The position numbers and the translations under genes are program-made. DNA of 64,000 bases from Acanthacorydalis orientalis (Eukaryota > Arthropoda > Insecta > Megaloptera > Corydalidae): assembly GCA_034766995.1 (NCBI GenBank), contig CM068314.1, forward strand, positions 33,688,208-33,752,207. The letters run 5' to 3'. The notes beneath the pieces were generated by a model. That model saw only the letters and a program-made list of their open reading frames with translations. It did not search any database and was not told where the DNA came from. Of this stretch, positions 25,227 to 38,099 are shown piece after piece (position 1 is the first letter of the stretch; every line of letters starts with the position of its first letter).

Positions 25227-25548
25227 CACTTTTTAATAAATTTTATAATTAATATCTTTCATTTCAACACACGCTCACACAACTGAATCGTTTTACTCGT
25301 ATCGTATATATTTCCTCAATATCATTATATATATATATAAAAGTATGCCTATATAATCCTCCTTGCAGACATATTGCAACGTAGTTGTTTTATAACGTCG
25401 CACATTTCATTGTAGTTATTATGATACCAATATTATAATTTTTCATGAAAGTTTCGTGTAACTTCGGGTGTCATCGTTTATAATAATTTAATATAAAATC
25501 TCTATATGTTTTGTCCTTTTTTGTCTATTTTTGAATTTTTACGGAATA

Positions 25549-25588
<40 letters not shown>

Positions 25589-25589
25589 T

Positions 25590-27199
25590 AAATATAGACT
25601 ACAAATAGAGAACATTCATAGTTCTATACATTAGTCAGTTAAATATACATATAGAATTAGTATATTAATTCATATTATTTTAGTAAAAAAGATACATTAA
25701 AAATATTTAAGTAATTTTTAGTTATCAATATATGAAATTGTTTTTAAGCATAATCAGTTACTTTATATATATACATATATATATAATTATATTAAAAGTT
25801 AATTGTGTGATTTTTATATTAGTTCAGTTACTTGCTGCGAATAAATTGTAAAGGAACACTGTCAATTTATTATTGGAACTATAATTAGACTTCTGAAAAT
25901 GTATGTATTTCATAGCTCAGTTCCTATTTGAAGTTTTCTTTCAAGTCATTTCAATTATTTATGTATATTACTATTTCCTCGCTTTGAATTATAAATAGCA
26001 TTCATATGTTAATATGGTCAGATTACACTTTAGACACAATATTTATAAATTCTGATTTTTAAAAATGGCATGAAAACATTTCTTGATAAAAAATCACAAA
26101 TATCGAATAAAAAATAACCTGTTCATCCAAGTTGTAGTATTCTCTTTGTAAAAAAACAAGTATTTTGCGAATCAGGGGTATATGAGGCGTACAATCTTGT
26201 TATTACATTCTAGAGCTTGATGTTGAATTTCCAAAACTCTGACTTTTTATTTTAGTACTGTTATTTAATATATCTTGAAAATGTTTTTGTTCATATATAA
26301 TAGCTTTCTTTATTATATACTTCATTGTAGATAAACCGTTGCATATTTTGTATGAAATTTTTACTTCTTTTTATTAACTTTCTGAAATTGAATATCAACT
26401 ATGAACGTTAAAGGAAATACTGCAAGTTCTATTCATACGTGTATATAATATGTAAATTTTATCCTTGTTTATCATATTATTTACATAATATGATAAAATG
26501 TGTTTTGTTAATCATGAATTTAAATGTAAATTAATATTAATTTTCTTTTTTGTGTCAGTGTTCCTTGATTTAATTTAGGAACATGTTTAAGTATGCTTCG
26601 ATGGTTATTGTACAAAATCTCAATAAAGAATACGAATTTAAAATTTAAATTTGTTTGGCGTTCTTATTATAAAAACTAATTCATAATTTTTGTTTAAGAA
26701 TTCAATATACTTTTTGAAAGTAATTTATTCCACTTGATTTAATATTATAAAAGAATGAAACACTTTAATTATAAATTTATTTAATAAATTGGGAATACTT
26801 TTTAAGGAAATCAGTTTAAAATTAAAATACATATTTAAATTTCAAAATATATTAATTTTATTTTAAATCAATGAATCTTATTATTTTATTTATCATAATT
26901 TGTTTATTGAATAAACATTTCTATTAAATTATTATTAAATTATAAAGAGAATATTGATTTAATAAATTGATAAAAAAGTTTAGTTAGTCAATATTAGATT
27001 TTGGATAGAATTCAGTTGAATTAAATTTAGATAAAATCTATACTAAAAAGTTACATATTTAAATTTACTATAAAGTGAAGACCATTTTTAAAGTGTACAA
27101 TGATTTGGATTTAAACTTTAAGGAAATATCTAAATAAATGTGTTCTTTTCGTATATTGAAACAACACAAAGGAGAAAAAATAACAATTGTTATATCTTG
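25590..27199. other. A+T-rich DNA, no gene recognised
   Basis: Plain A+T-rich sequence with short imperfect TA tracts (about 25763-25786); no element or gene seen. Confidence 0.5.
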
Positions 27200-27480
27200 T
27201 TACCGCACGAAAACCCCATGAATGGCATACAATTTACCTTCCAGGCATATCTTCTTCAAACGTATGTTTAATCCAAACTCAATCCGAATTTTCCAAGAAA
27301 CGGGATTCAACAGACTGACAGTAGTAAATATGTACGTCGACGTAGTGTACATATGTCGATATGTCGGCTAGATATTTAAAGAATCCGTTTTTATGTCGCA
27401 CAAGTTCAAACACTTTCTGTTCATAGTGTGTGTATTTTGTTTGTGTGGATAGTGTCGACTATCAATTTGTTCGGTGACTA
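27200..27480. promoter_or_regulatory. Island with nested palindromes and possible TATA box
   Basis: ATATGTAC (27328-27335) and GTACATAT (27347-27354) enclose the perfect 12-bp palindrome TACGTCGACGTA (27333-27344). A second inverted repeat GATAGT-GTCG-ACTATC is at 27448-27463. GTCG recurs at several places between. TATTTAAAG at 27373 could be a TATA-like box with transcription start near 27400, but no exon follows that I can support. Called as a candidate regulatory block only. Confidence 0.35.
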
Positions 27481-28681
27481 TTTTTATGAATGTTACGGTT
27501 GTTAATTTATTAGATGTCCTCTGTTTTCTATTAATTTATAGTGTGTACAGTTTTTAGTGTTTTAATAAAAAAATATTTCCATCTGTCAACAAAAATAACT
27601 TAATATTAATGTATGTAACGTGAAAATATTTGTGTATGATACCAAATGTTGGAATTCCAGTCCAGAAAGTTTCAATAATGTATTAGACATTGTTTTTTTT
27701 TTACTCAATAGATCATAAAGTAAAATTTAAACGCGATATTATTTTTAAAACAAGAGTATAATAAATTTGTATATATATATATATATACGCACATAAGTAT
27801 ATTTTTTTGTTGTGTATTATAATTATCTATTGTTTTTTTACTAGAATAAAATAGTTTTTTTTTATAATTAAACAATGAATATCTCGAGAAATCTCCATAG
27901 AAGTTATTCATTAAACAAGAGATCTATAAAGATTTATAGAAAAAGAGTGCGTGTAACAAAGTACGCGCGCCAGAAGTGAAAATTTTTTGCTGTCGGTTAA
28001 AATGTTGAAATGAGTTGTTAAAATGAGTTTTAAAAGCATGGTATCGTGCATGCATGATAAATGAATAGTTTCGTTTTTATTTATTATTATTTTAAGAATC
28101 AGTGCAGGAGAGAGGACAAAAGGTGGAATTTAGTATAAGAGGAAGATGGCAAAGATAAAACAATGAGAATTGAATTAGAAAATTAATATTTTCTTTATTA
28201 TATTTCATCAACTTTCAGGATTACTTCTAGTGGGGATTCATTGGTATAACTGATACTATAGGCGTATGGCGACTGAAATATGAAATGTATGTTTGGCATT
28301 GTGTGTTTTGAAGATATCGCGAAAAGACAGAATCTATAGTAGTGCCCGATTTTATTGTTGCGATTATGGAATCAGTATTCATATTTAAATTAAGATTTTC
28401 ATGTAGGAAATTAACAAGTGGTGTTGAATCTTCTGATGCAAAGATAACATTAAAATCCTTATGGAGAATAATTGGCAGTTTATCCTCTCCTCACATACAT
28501 GAGTGTATTATGGTAGTAATGAACGGTGTAAAATGTAAATATTATCCCTTCTTCTGATTCGTAGAAATGTAAATCACTACAATTACAATTGTTTTTCCGT
28601 TTTTCATTTTACACGCAGAGTGTAATAATTTTAGATAGCTTTCGGTGCCCTCGAATAACAATTCATCGAATGAAAATTCAT

Positions 28682-28700
28682 AAAACCGCAATTATTTGAA
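28682..28700. repeat. Possible mariner inverted-repeat remnant
   Basis: AAAACCGCAATTATT matches the inner part of the irritans-type inverted repeat seen at 2498-2512, and the preceding GAAAATTCATA resembles the AAATTCAGAAA next to it. The outer tip is not preserved. May be a solo end or chance. Confidence 0.4.
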
Positions 28701-29249
28701 AAATAAAATTTTCTATATACACTTTTCGAAAGTATAACTCTTTTCAGTCATTTTTTAAAATTAATCTTACTGAATTGACTTTACCTCATCTAATTTAATT
28801 TAACCTGATCTGATTTGACCCGAGTTGACCAGACGTGCTCAAAATATATATTTTTTGAATAATTTTGTTTGTAGAAAAATTGTATTTTAAGACCTTTCCG
28901 ACTACGGACTTCACATGACTTGAACAGACATAAAATAAACTATTAAGTATAAGAGTGGATGGGGTAATATATTTTATAAATACATATATTTTGTTTACCA
29001 CTTTTTTTAAATATACAGAATCTATTTAAAATGTATTTGTGTTTCTTTGAATGTATTAATAGTTATAAGTGTGTTTTTAAATTATTCTAAAAAAACTATA
29101 CACTAATAAATACTATAATGTAATGAATTCAATAACTCTCATTCAAAAATAAGAATATAGAATATATTTTCGTGATACTAAATATTTAGTTTTTATTTTT
29201 CCAATTGCGGTAATTCGTCCCAGATCAAAAATGGGCCTCAAAATGTTAA

Positions 29250-29410
29250 TGTTCATTTTTCAGTATCTTAACGTTTTGAAGATGATGGCATTGTCATCGA
29301 AATGTACATAAGTAACAGTAAAAAAATAATCAATCAATTACCGAACAGCTTTGATAAAGAAATGTAGTTTGTGAGATGAGTAAAAAAATATTTGTAAAAG
29401 TATTTTTTTA
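29250..29410 (+). repeat. Dispersed hairpin-repeat family copy
   Basis: Head TTTTTCAGTATCTTAACG, then TTTTGAAGATGATGG and TCATCGAAATGTACATAAG, then GTAGTTTGTGAGATGAG. GATGA (29281-29285) pairs with TCATC (29294-29298). It is the best-preserved head among the copies at 37228, 41790, 55268 (+) and 34937, 38908, 56395 (-). Confidence 0.65.
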
Positions 29411-30716
29411 CTTTAATTAATTATAAAGCTACAGAAAATCTTCATTTTTTATATAATTACTATTTAGCTATTTAAGCGCATTAATAATCACATGTAAGTA
29501 AATAAATGTAAATAGCTCTAATAATAATTAAATAAGTACCTAATAAAACGAAAATCCTATTGTAAACGGAAACGTATTTTAAACATATTGCAAATTTATT
29601 TTGAAACTGATTACAGTACGTTTGCTCAATGAACTTGAAAATTAAAATCACTGAAACACAAATGGTTTGGAATGTATTACGGTAGGTAAAAACATTTCCA
29701 AATACCTTGACTTAATTTATGAACTTGAGAAGACAGAAATCAATTATTATTTAATACTTTAAGTCTTCTAAATAAGATCTTTTAATTATAATGTAATATA
29801 ATGTATTATTTAATTCAGTGTAACTTATCCGTGCAATCATAAAAAGAATAAACAATGTACAAGTATGAAAACTGTAAATAGGAAAATAAATATATTTATA
29901 CTCCACTTCTTCTTAAACATTTATTTGAATGATTATTAGATAAGTATAAGTTGTGTTGTATGATATAGAAACGAACGGGATGCTTTATATAAAAAATATA
30001 AATATTATAATTGAAAGTTACGGAAAGAAATATTATTTATGTAGACATTTGCATTTAATTACATTAGAGTTTCTGTTATAAAAATATATAATATATTAAT
30101 AAAAAATTAATTTATCAACTCTAAAACAATTCATATTAATATTTATACATGTATTTAGATTGTAAATTAACTTACTATTCATAAATAAGAAATTAATGAA
30201 GTAAATTAATGTAAAATGTAATAATATAATATACAGTTATCTTTGTAATTAGGCAGAAAAAAATAAAAGTATTTTCTTATGGGAATAAAACATATTTAAT
30301 ATACGTTTAAAAAAATAAATTGATAAAAAATGTTATCATAAGAAAAACACTCTAATATAATCTTCTGTAACGTATTTTAGGAATGCTTTTAATTAAATAT
30401 TTTCGTAAATTGTTTCACCGGTTTATATTTATTATAGAGGAAGAGGTACAATGTATGTGGTTTCGTGAAACAAATAAGATGAAAATTGTAGTTTTATCAA
30501 GATCATTTTAGGAATTATCAACTAGAACCTGTTATTAATAAATGAGTGTATATCTCATTAAAAAATACCGTAGCCATTGAAATAACTTTTGTACAAGTGT
30601 TAAATGATAATTTTGTGAGAATATTTTTAAATTATTTTATTCAGAATATTTCAATTAGAATAACTGTGCAGAGGAGTACGCCGATATTTATTTGAATGTA
30701 AAGGAAGTAGAATTTA

Positions 30717-30720
<4 letters not shown>
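29411..30720. other. A+T-rich DNA, no gene recognised
   Basis: Plain A+T-rich sequence; nothing supported. Confidence 0.5.

Positions 30721-30789
<69 letters not shown>
30721..30789. repeat. (TA)n microsatellite
   Basis: About 69 bp of perfect TA alternation. Confidence 0.96.
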
Positions 30790-30792
<3 letters not shown>

Positions 30793-31260
30793 ACAAATTC
30801 TGAACCGTGCATGGGGGCTATAACCGAATATCGAGACATGTTAAATGTGTAAATTACAGCGACATCACAGTTGAAATGGGAAAAAAACGTTCACATATTT
30901 CAATACTGACAGAACAATATACAATGTCATTAATTAATCCATCAATTGATTGATTGAATCTGAAAGGGAAGCTTAACGCGAGCATGGTATCACATTAATA
31001 ATTAAAATATGTATCAAACATAGCTACCATTTAGGTATTAATGTAAATGTTCTGTAATACGGAATATATTGATTTATGACAGGTATCAAGTTCATAAATA
31101 CAGTTAGACGTGTCCCGTTTACTGTTAGTGAAAATGTAATATTGAATCTCATACAGTCATCTTGACTAATGTTTTCGTTCACAAATGTTCTACGTTATTT
31201 GAAATTTCATAGAAAATATTAATCTGCCTGTCGGGTCTCGACGACGGAAAGAAAGTATAT
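30790..31260. other. Non-coding complexity island
   Basis: Two blocks, one with ACCGTGCATGGGGGC near 30803 and AAGCTTAACGCGAGCATGG near 30970, the other with GACGTGTCCCGTTTACTG near 31110 and TGTCGGGTCTCGACGACGG near 31230. No credible frame. Confidence 0.3.
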
Positions 31261-32340
31261 TTGTTATAGAAAATATTGTTTCTTGAAGTAAATGCATTAA
31301 TTTGAAATATAATTGATCTATTTATTAAATTATTCATTCTATATATAAATTTAAGAGTTTGAGGTTAATTCATTTCAATTAATCATCGAAAAATAAAATG
31401 AACAAACTCATTAATATTTTATTCAAAACAAGCTTATTTCCATAGTTAAATGTATGACATTTGTTCAAAACTTTTCTCTAAATTGTGTAAATAAATTTAC
31501 ATATATCAACAAAAATCACCTTTCATATATACTGTTTTCTATCAGTTATATCTATTTCATATTAGAGAATGTTTAGTTTTTTAATGAATTTAAAAAAATG
31601 AAATTAATAAATCATGGCATTAAACTGGAAAAATAATATTGTTTTTATTAACAATTTTAAGATAAAGACATTATTATTTAATAACAAACGTCTTATATTC
31701 AAAATTAAATAATTTATTTATGTAAAAAGGATATTAGTCTATTTCAGTGGTCTTCAAATATAGTCGATTCATTGAACCTTTAAGATTATAAATTTTTTAA
31801 AAATGTTTATGCAGATCCCATTCACTCTGATATCGAGAAAGTCATACTGTTGCACAATGTTCTAGAATCTATGTTAAACATTCTTCTACTAATACATAAT
31901 TTTATTATGGGAAGATAAAATGACCATGTCGGATGAGTTGGAAATTATTAAAATTTCATTTTTTTCAAAAGTAGACAAATTTTTCCAGATAAAATTTTGG
32001 GATCGAAATGTTCTACTCAAAACTAGAACTTCCTAAGTCTCTATTCAAGTTGTAGATTTATTTCAGCAAACATTTTCTAATAAAAGGGAGTCCTTCTACA
32101 TATTAAAAAATAAAAAAATGTTCTAAGATGTCATTGTATATTTTATCGGTATAATAATCGTCAAAGAGGGTTAAAAAAATTTTTGAAAATAATAGTGTGT
32201 TATACTTAAACGGTTATTATTCTTAACAGTATTACATATGAAACAATATATGACATATTTCATTGAAAAGTCAAATTATAATTATTTTAAAATAAATAAA
32301 TTCAGAAAAGCTCTTAATTTCTATACTTTCCTTATGTACA

Positions 32341-32375
<35 letters not shown>

Positions 32376-32734
32376 GTATAGCACAACGCAAATAACTGTC
32401 ATAATTCAAAAAAATTTTGGGTTTCTAATTCAGTACAATCAGAGTAAATAGTGTTTTAATAATAGACTGTATATTTTATAACCATTATGTGTTTTCTGTA
32501 TAACATTTACACAAAAAAAGACGTCTACATAAAACTTTTCTAATATAGAATTTCTTATTATTAAATTTTAAACTTTATAAAGTTTCCCCTTTCCTGTAAA
32601 ACTAAGTTTTTTTACTTAACACATATATGAAATGTGTTATATATATATATATAACAACAAGTAAATTTTGTAGCTGTAATTATTTTCTGAACTAAAAATA
32701 AACACATGTGTTCTCTCTTATACTTGATCTATTT
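31261..32734. other. A+T-rich DNA with a (TC)n(TA)n tract
   Basis: No gene seen. A (TC)10 run at 32341-32360 passes directly into a short TA tract ending near 32375. Confidence 0.55.
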
Positions 32735-32910
32735 GAGAATGTGGTGAACAGAAAGTCACGAACAATTACCACTTCGACAGTTAAGTATTCAGTGCACATC
32801 TTCTTAGATAGTCATGTACGCTTTCCGTTACTTTCAAGCGATTAATTGCTTTTCACACGGTGGTTCAAACAACATATTAAATTCTGCAACAAATGATTGA
32901 TTTGCAACAG
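32735..32910. other. Non-coding complexity island
   Basis: Contains GAACAGAAAGTCACGAAC, TTACCACTTCGACAG and CACACGGTGGTTCAAAC. Candidate regulatory element by composition only. Confidence 0.28.
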
Positions 32911-33126
32911 AATGTTTTCCTTGCATTTAAATTAAGAACAAACAACTTTTCATATATTAACTATGTATGTAAAGAACTAGTTTCATAATTTACATATAAA
33001 ATTCTATTTTGTACATAATATTATAAGTTTGTATATTGGAATTCTTGAGCAAACTATTTATGTTGTCAATTTTAAAATAATTGTATACGTTGATGTAACA
33101 TGTTAAAAAATTGTATACATTATATG

Positions 33127-33168
<42 letters not shown>

Positions 33169-33401
33169 GTATGTATTATTAAATTTGCATATGTATTCGC
33201 ACTAAAGTAATAAATATACAGTTTCGTATTTTATTAAATATTATTTGTTTTGAAAGTTAAATGCAATTTAAAAAAGTAACCAGCGGAAAAATAAATATAG
33301 AAAAAGTTTACCACTTTGTCATGAATTCTCGTTTTATTTTTCGTTGCATCCGATTTTAAACCTAATTACAACTTTTATAAAAGATATCTCTTCGAGATCA
33401 T

Positions 33402-33405
<4 letters not shown>

Positions 33406-33443
<38 letters not shown>

Positions 33444-33472
33444 GCATATATATATATATATTTATATATATG
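33406..33472. repeat. Compound (TA)n(CA)n(TA)n microsatellite
   Basis: TA run, then ACACACACACACG, then a second TA run. Confidence 0.93.
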
Positions 33473-33929
33473 TACGGGTAAACAAGTGTATGTATTTAAT
33501 GTAAATACTTCAAATACACAAGAAATAAAAGTGCATATTAAAAATTCTATACAACTATTGTAATTGTGTATTGTACGCAGACAAAAAAAAAACATTTTTA
33601 ATTTAAATCCCCTTAAAAGTTTTTCTTGCATTTAAGATGTGAACTTTTTTTACGAACAAAATAACAGTTTTATATTTTCCTCTCTCTACCCAAAAGTTTT
33701 TTCATCAAAAGTCTTGCTTATGTTTTCTTCTGTTGCTTATCATGCATATTCCAGGTAAATTAACTGTGTGTGGATGTAATGTGCACTGAAAACTTTTCAT
33801 TTGTGTTAATATATAAATTTAATACATCGTTTCCATTAACTTGTATATATAAAAATGAAGGCATATTTCTAATGTGTAATAAAAATGGAGGTTGTTATTT
33901 TAACACAATTTCGTGTATTTCTACAAGTT

Positions 33930-34110
33930 GAAAGTGGACAACTTAACAAGGTTTGCAACAATTCTGCATGTTTCAAATCTTGTCATGTTGTTTGACGAGC
34001 AATTACTGTTCTGTTTGCATTTATGCTTGCGTGGGTCCAAAGATGAGGGTTTGTACTCTGTACATAATGGTTGTCGCACATAACAACCCTTCTTCCCTAC
34101 CGAACACATA
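33930..34110. other. Complex island overlapping a cysteine-rich minus frame
   Basis: Contains TTTGCATTTATGCTTGCG and GGGTCCAAAGATGAGGG. The minus-strand frame at 33921-34109 encodes 62 residues including about eight cysteines (CSVGKKGCYVRQPLC at its start). I know no family with this spacing, no signal peptide is visible, and splice sites are not evident. More likely a non-coding element, but a small exon is possible. Confidence 0.3.
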
Positions 34111-34223
34111 ACTTTATTTAATTGTAGATGGTGTATCGAAAATTTATTTCATTTTAAAACACATGATGTAAAATAGGTTTTCTATTTTTTCGTAAACTAT
34201 ACTGGATTTTATCATTCACATCA

Positions 34224-34226
<3 letters not shown>

Positions 34227-34292
<66 letters not shown>
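34227..34292. repeat. Compound (TA)n(TG)n microsatellite
   Basis: About 46 bp of TA followed by ten TG units. Confidence 0.95.
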
Positions 34293-34591
34293 CAGTGTGT
34301 TTGTTTTAATAGTTTAATTTATTTTTTTTGTGTAATATTTAAAACAATGATTCTTTTTTATTCTGAGCAGTATTAATTTAATTTTTATTTATTTGTAAGG
34401 TCATCCAACATTTTAATATATTAGATGTAAAAAAATAATTTGGTATCTTTAAATTAAATCAATAATATCTGTTTTAACTTAAAATATTTTCTTGTTGTTT
34501 TATGATTTTGAAGTGCCAAACTTAAAATTTGAAAGCACTAAATAGTTTGGCCCAGCAGTTGACTTAACCTCACAAAACAGTAGTGAAGACG

Positions 34592-34790
34592 ATGGCGTCC
34601 GAAAAGCAGCATATTAAATATTGTATACTCATCGCATTCCAGTTGAAAAAAATGTTGCCGAAGTCACGGGAATGATTTCTTCAGCTTTAAGGGTTGTTGT
34701 TGTGATGCATAAAACATGCAAAAACGCCAAAACAGTGGAAGAATTTCGAACATCCATTACGGGTACATTGAGTGAATGCCGGCATCTTTT
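34592..34790 (+). pseudogene. mariner transposase N-terminal pseudogene, separate lineage
   Basis: From ATG at 34592 the frame reads MASEKQHIKYCILIAFQLKK, then a one-base slip in the A-run near 34650 moves it into NVAEVTGMISSAL and MHKTCKN. M-A-S-E-K-x-H-I-R-x-C-I-L ... F ... K-x-A-A-E followed by T-C-x-x-W-F is the start of mauritiana/mellifera-type mariner transposases as I know them. After KTCKN the similarity fades. The first helix-turn-helix is all that remains. The call rests on pattern recognition without alignment. Confidence 0.6.
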
Positions 34791-34936
34791 TTCCAACAAG
34801 GGATTCATCTTTTACTCGAGAGATGGAGTAGTTATACAAAATAATAGGGTATTTTGAGGATTGAAATGAATTCCATTTTCCGTAAATATTTATTTTATAT
34901 AAAAAGGACACCAAATTAATTTGTACACCTAATATA

Positions 34937-35080
34937 TCACAATACAGTTCTGACACTGTGGCTAGAGATTCACTTTTACAAATAAATGTTTTTTTCATCA
35001 ATAAACTACAAAAAAATGTGGTTTATCTTGATTGTTGCATTTCGATGGTGATACATAATATTCAAAGCACTAAGATGTAA
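34937..35080 (-). repeat. Dispersed hairpin-repeat family copy, full length
   Basis: On the minus strand it reads ACATCTTAGTGCTTTGAA, then ATCACCATCGAAATG, then an A+T core, and ends AAAAGTGAATCTCTAGCCAC-AGTGTCAGAACTG. The CTAGCCACAGTGTTAGAA tail is shared with the copy at 56395-56560. Confidence 0.6.
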
Positions 35081-35633
35081 GTAAATCTAAAAATTTTAAA
35101 ATTTAAAATTCATTTTACAAATATAGACATAATTGCTTCCTATATACATAAGAAATAACATTTCGTAAGAAAGAATCCAAACGTATATATCTACAAGAAA
35201 TATTGATCAATATTTTTTTCATATTCTTATGAAATATAAAAGTTTATCTTATATAATTTAATTCAAATAAGTTTATTTTTTTGAAATTTGTACATTCGAT
35301 TACAATAAATGGTTTATAAATATATTGTTACGAAATAAAATAAATAATTAAACTATTGCATCATTCAAAAAACAGTATTTTAATTTAAAACCAAGTTTTA
35401 TTTTATATTTATTTAGAATGTAAAGTAATAGAAAAAGATTCAGAATAAATATGCATATATAACAAAATAAAAATATAAATAAATTCTTTTTTTCTTTATC
35501 ATTATTCGATAAATTCATTCATTTGTGTCAATAGTTAAATAATAAATTAAACAAAATAAAAGGCAGTTAAAAATTGAAATACATTTTTCTGCAGAATAAT
35601 GTTTATTTAAAAACTTATTGATTAATTTAACTC

Positions 35634-35697
<64 letters not shown>

Positions 35698-37227
35698 ACT
35701 AACATCGTCTACAATAAAGAATTGTTTTGAAGTTCTGACTGCAAATGAGAATAATTTTGTATGAATTTTGTATGAATCGTTACTTTATTTATTTTTATAA
35801 TACTAGCAATTTATAACAACAAAAATAAAATTAAAAACATTATTATTACAAAATTTATTAGAATTTGAAAAGAAATATTCTTTTTGATGATAAAAGATAA
35901 GTAATGTTATATAATTGAGTATTTCAAAGAAATAAACAAAAGAATTTGACAATATTGTATTTAAATAAACCCTTTAAAAGCATTTTATTCGAAATTACAT
36001 AAACATAAAATAAATGAGTTCTGTGTAAACCCATTGTTAAAAAAAACACACACACTAATCTCTCTCTCGATACATAAGCTCATTTCAGTTCTTTTCATGT
36101 AAAATATTCAAATTCTTTGATTTTTTTAAATGATTTATTGAAATGAAGACTTTTGATGATTAAATTAGGAGAAAAACATCCCGTTGTAACAATGTATCGA
36201 TGTATTTCCAAAATAATTGAAATTTGTATTGAATACAAGATGAGTTCAAATAATAAAATGAATTATTTGGTTTCGGGTATTTTTTCCATAATATTTTATA
36301 CACATTCTTGTATTTGATTGTTTTATGCTAAAGTAATAAAATATAATTCTATAATTATACATTTATAAAATTATTGCATATTATTTCTCATAAAAATAAT
36401 ATTCTTTTAACGTATTTAAATATATATATAAAACATTAAAACATCTACGTATTTGAAATTTTTCTTTACAGAGTATTATAACATAACATAAAAATATAAT
36501 CATCTTGGTTTTACTACTGAATTCATTTATTTTCACATTTATTTTAATTAAAGAAAAACATATCCATTTATATGCTCAGTGTGTGTTCTTTTACTCATGT
36601 TGAGATATTTGGTAGCTTTCGGCTACAAGACTGTAATGATCGTATGTAGTTATTGTTAAGAAAAAAATTGAGAATAAGATTTGTAATAAAATTGTACTTT
36701 TAAAGGTCGTTATATAAATATTTGTTTAAATTATGTATTAATTAATATTATTGTTAGCTAATAGAAATAATATATTATTTTAGTGTTAGGTATATATTTT
36801 TTTTATTAAAAATACATATTTTATTGAGTATGTGGATGTAGTCAGTAAAAAATAAATGTTACTATTATATCATTCTGTTATTTAAAATTTACTTTTATTA
36901 TTTTGTTATTAAATGTTGTTTACTTGTGATACTTAAAAGTAACGATTTATTATATTAACATATAGAAAGCAAAAGGAAAATAGAGAAGTACTATTTAGAG
37001 ATGAGAGAGATTAATAAAGAGATGCTATTTTGTATTTTCACAATTTAATTTTTTACTCTTTCTCACATCAAAAAATCATCCGTTCAAAAATTATTAATAA
37101 TTGATTATTACTTATTTTGATTCTTTCTTATGAATATTTTCATGCCGATTTCATTATCATTATAGGCTTTTCTGTCACAATATAGTTGAGACTGTGTGAA
37201 AATTAATTTTTATAAATGAAGTATTTT
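35081..37227. other. A+T-rich DNA, no gene recognised
   Basis: Apart from the TA array at 35639-35694, a short CTCTCTCTC run near 36060 and a small GTAGC-TTTCG-GCTAC hairpin near 36612, nothing stands out. Confidence 0.5.
35639..35694. repeat. (TA)n microsatellite
   Basis: About 56 bp of perfect TA alternation. Confidence 0.96.
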
Positions 37228-37395
37228 CACCTCACAAACCACAAAATCTTTTTTCTGTACCATGGTACTTTGATGATAATGATGTCGTTATCAAAGTACC
37301 CATAAGTAACAATTAAAAGTTATCAGTAATTATTTATTGAACATTTTTGATATGAAACTTTTTGTAGTTTTTGAATTGAGAAAAAAATTATTTAC
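37228..37395 (+). repeat. Dispersed hairpin-repeat family copy with 11-bp perfect stem
   Basis: GGTACTTTGAT (37264-37274) is perfectly complementary to ATCAAAGTACC (37290-37300) around a 15-base loop. It is followed by CATAAGTAACAATTAAAAG, TTATTGAACATTTTTGAT and CTTTTTGTAG, the family core. The stem bases differ from the other copies. Confidence 0.6.
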
Positions 37396-37755
37396 GACTT
37401 TTTTTTATATAGCTTTATATTCTGAAGCTGACCGTATCGCTATTAATATGCATATGGGGTGTAACAATGAATCATAGACAACAAGCGAAGTGAAAAAGAA
37501 GTGCATTAAAGCTTATATCATATACTATGTTACAATATTGACTGAAAGTAAGAAAATGATAAATTAAACACATGAAAATATTAACCTCCTGATTATCTTT
37601 CCATTAATTTGAATTTAGAAATTGATTTGAATTTGTTTGCTTCATCTTCTAAAGTTGTTCAATTGTCAAAAAGATGGCGAACTGCTCATATATTGCTTTC
37701 TATTTTCATAAATCTGGTAATCTATCTATCTCTCTCTCTCTTTATACATAAATAC

Positions 37756-37790
<35 letters not shown>

Positions 37791-38099
37791 ACTTTTATAA
37801 TCGAATATTTTTTATTCAGCGTTCAGTGCTGAAAGAATTTTTCATCATTGCGACCGTTTACATTTGAAATTATTTACCCAACGAATACTGTGAATGTTAC
37901 ATAAATATTTACAATTTTTTCTGCTCTATAAACCATACTTGAAAAAGAAATGTGTTGTAATAGATCATTTCTGTTTCGCCGCCTTCAATGATAAATATTG
38001 TCGATTTTTTCGCCAGTCACTTCAAATAATCAAAAATATGTATATAAATATTTTGAATGACTGGCCACCTGCAGCTTGTTTACACTATATCCAACTATA

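Noticed and set aside
37733..37752. Short (TC)n and (GA)n runs here, at 36060 and at 51073
   Set aside because: Too short to be more than ordinary simple sequence.
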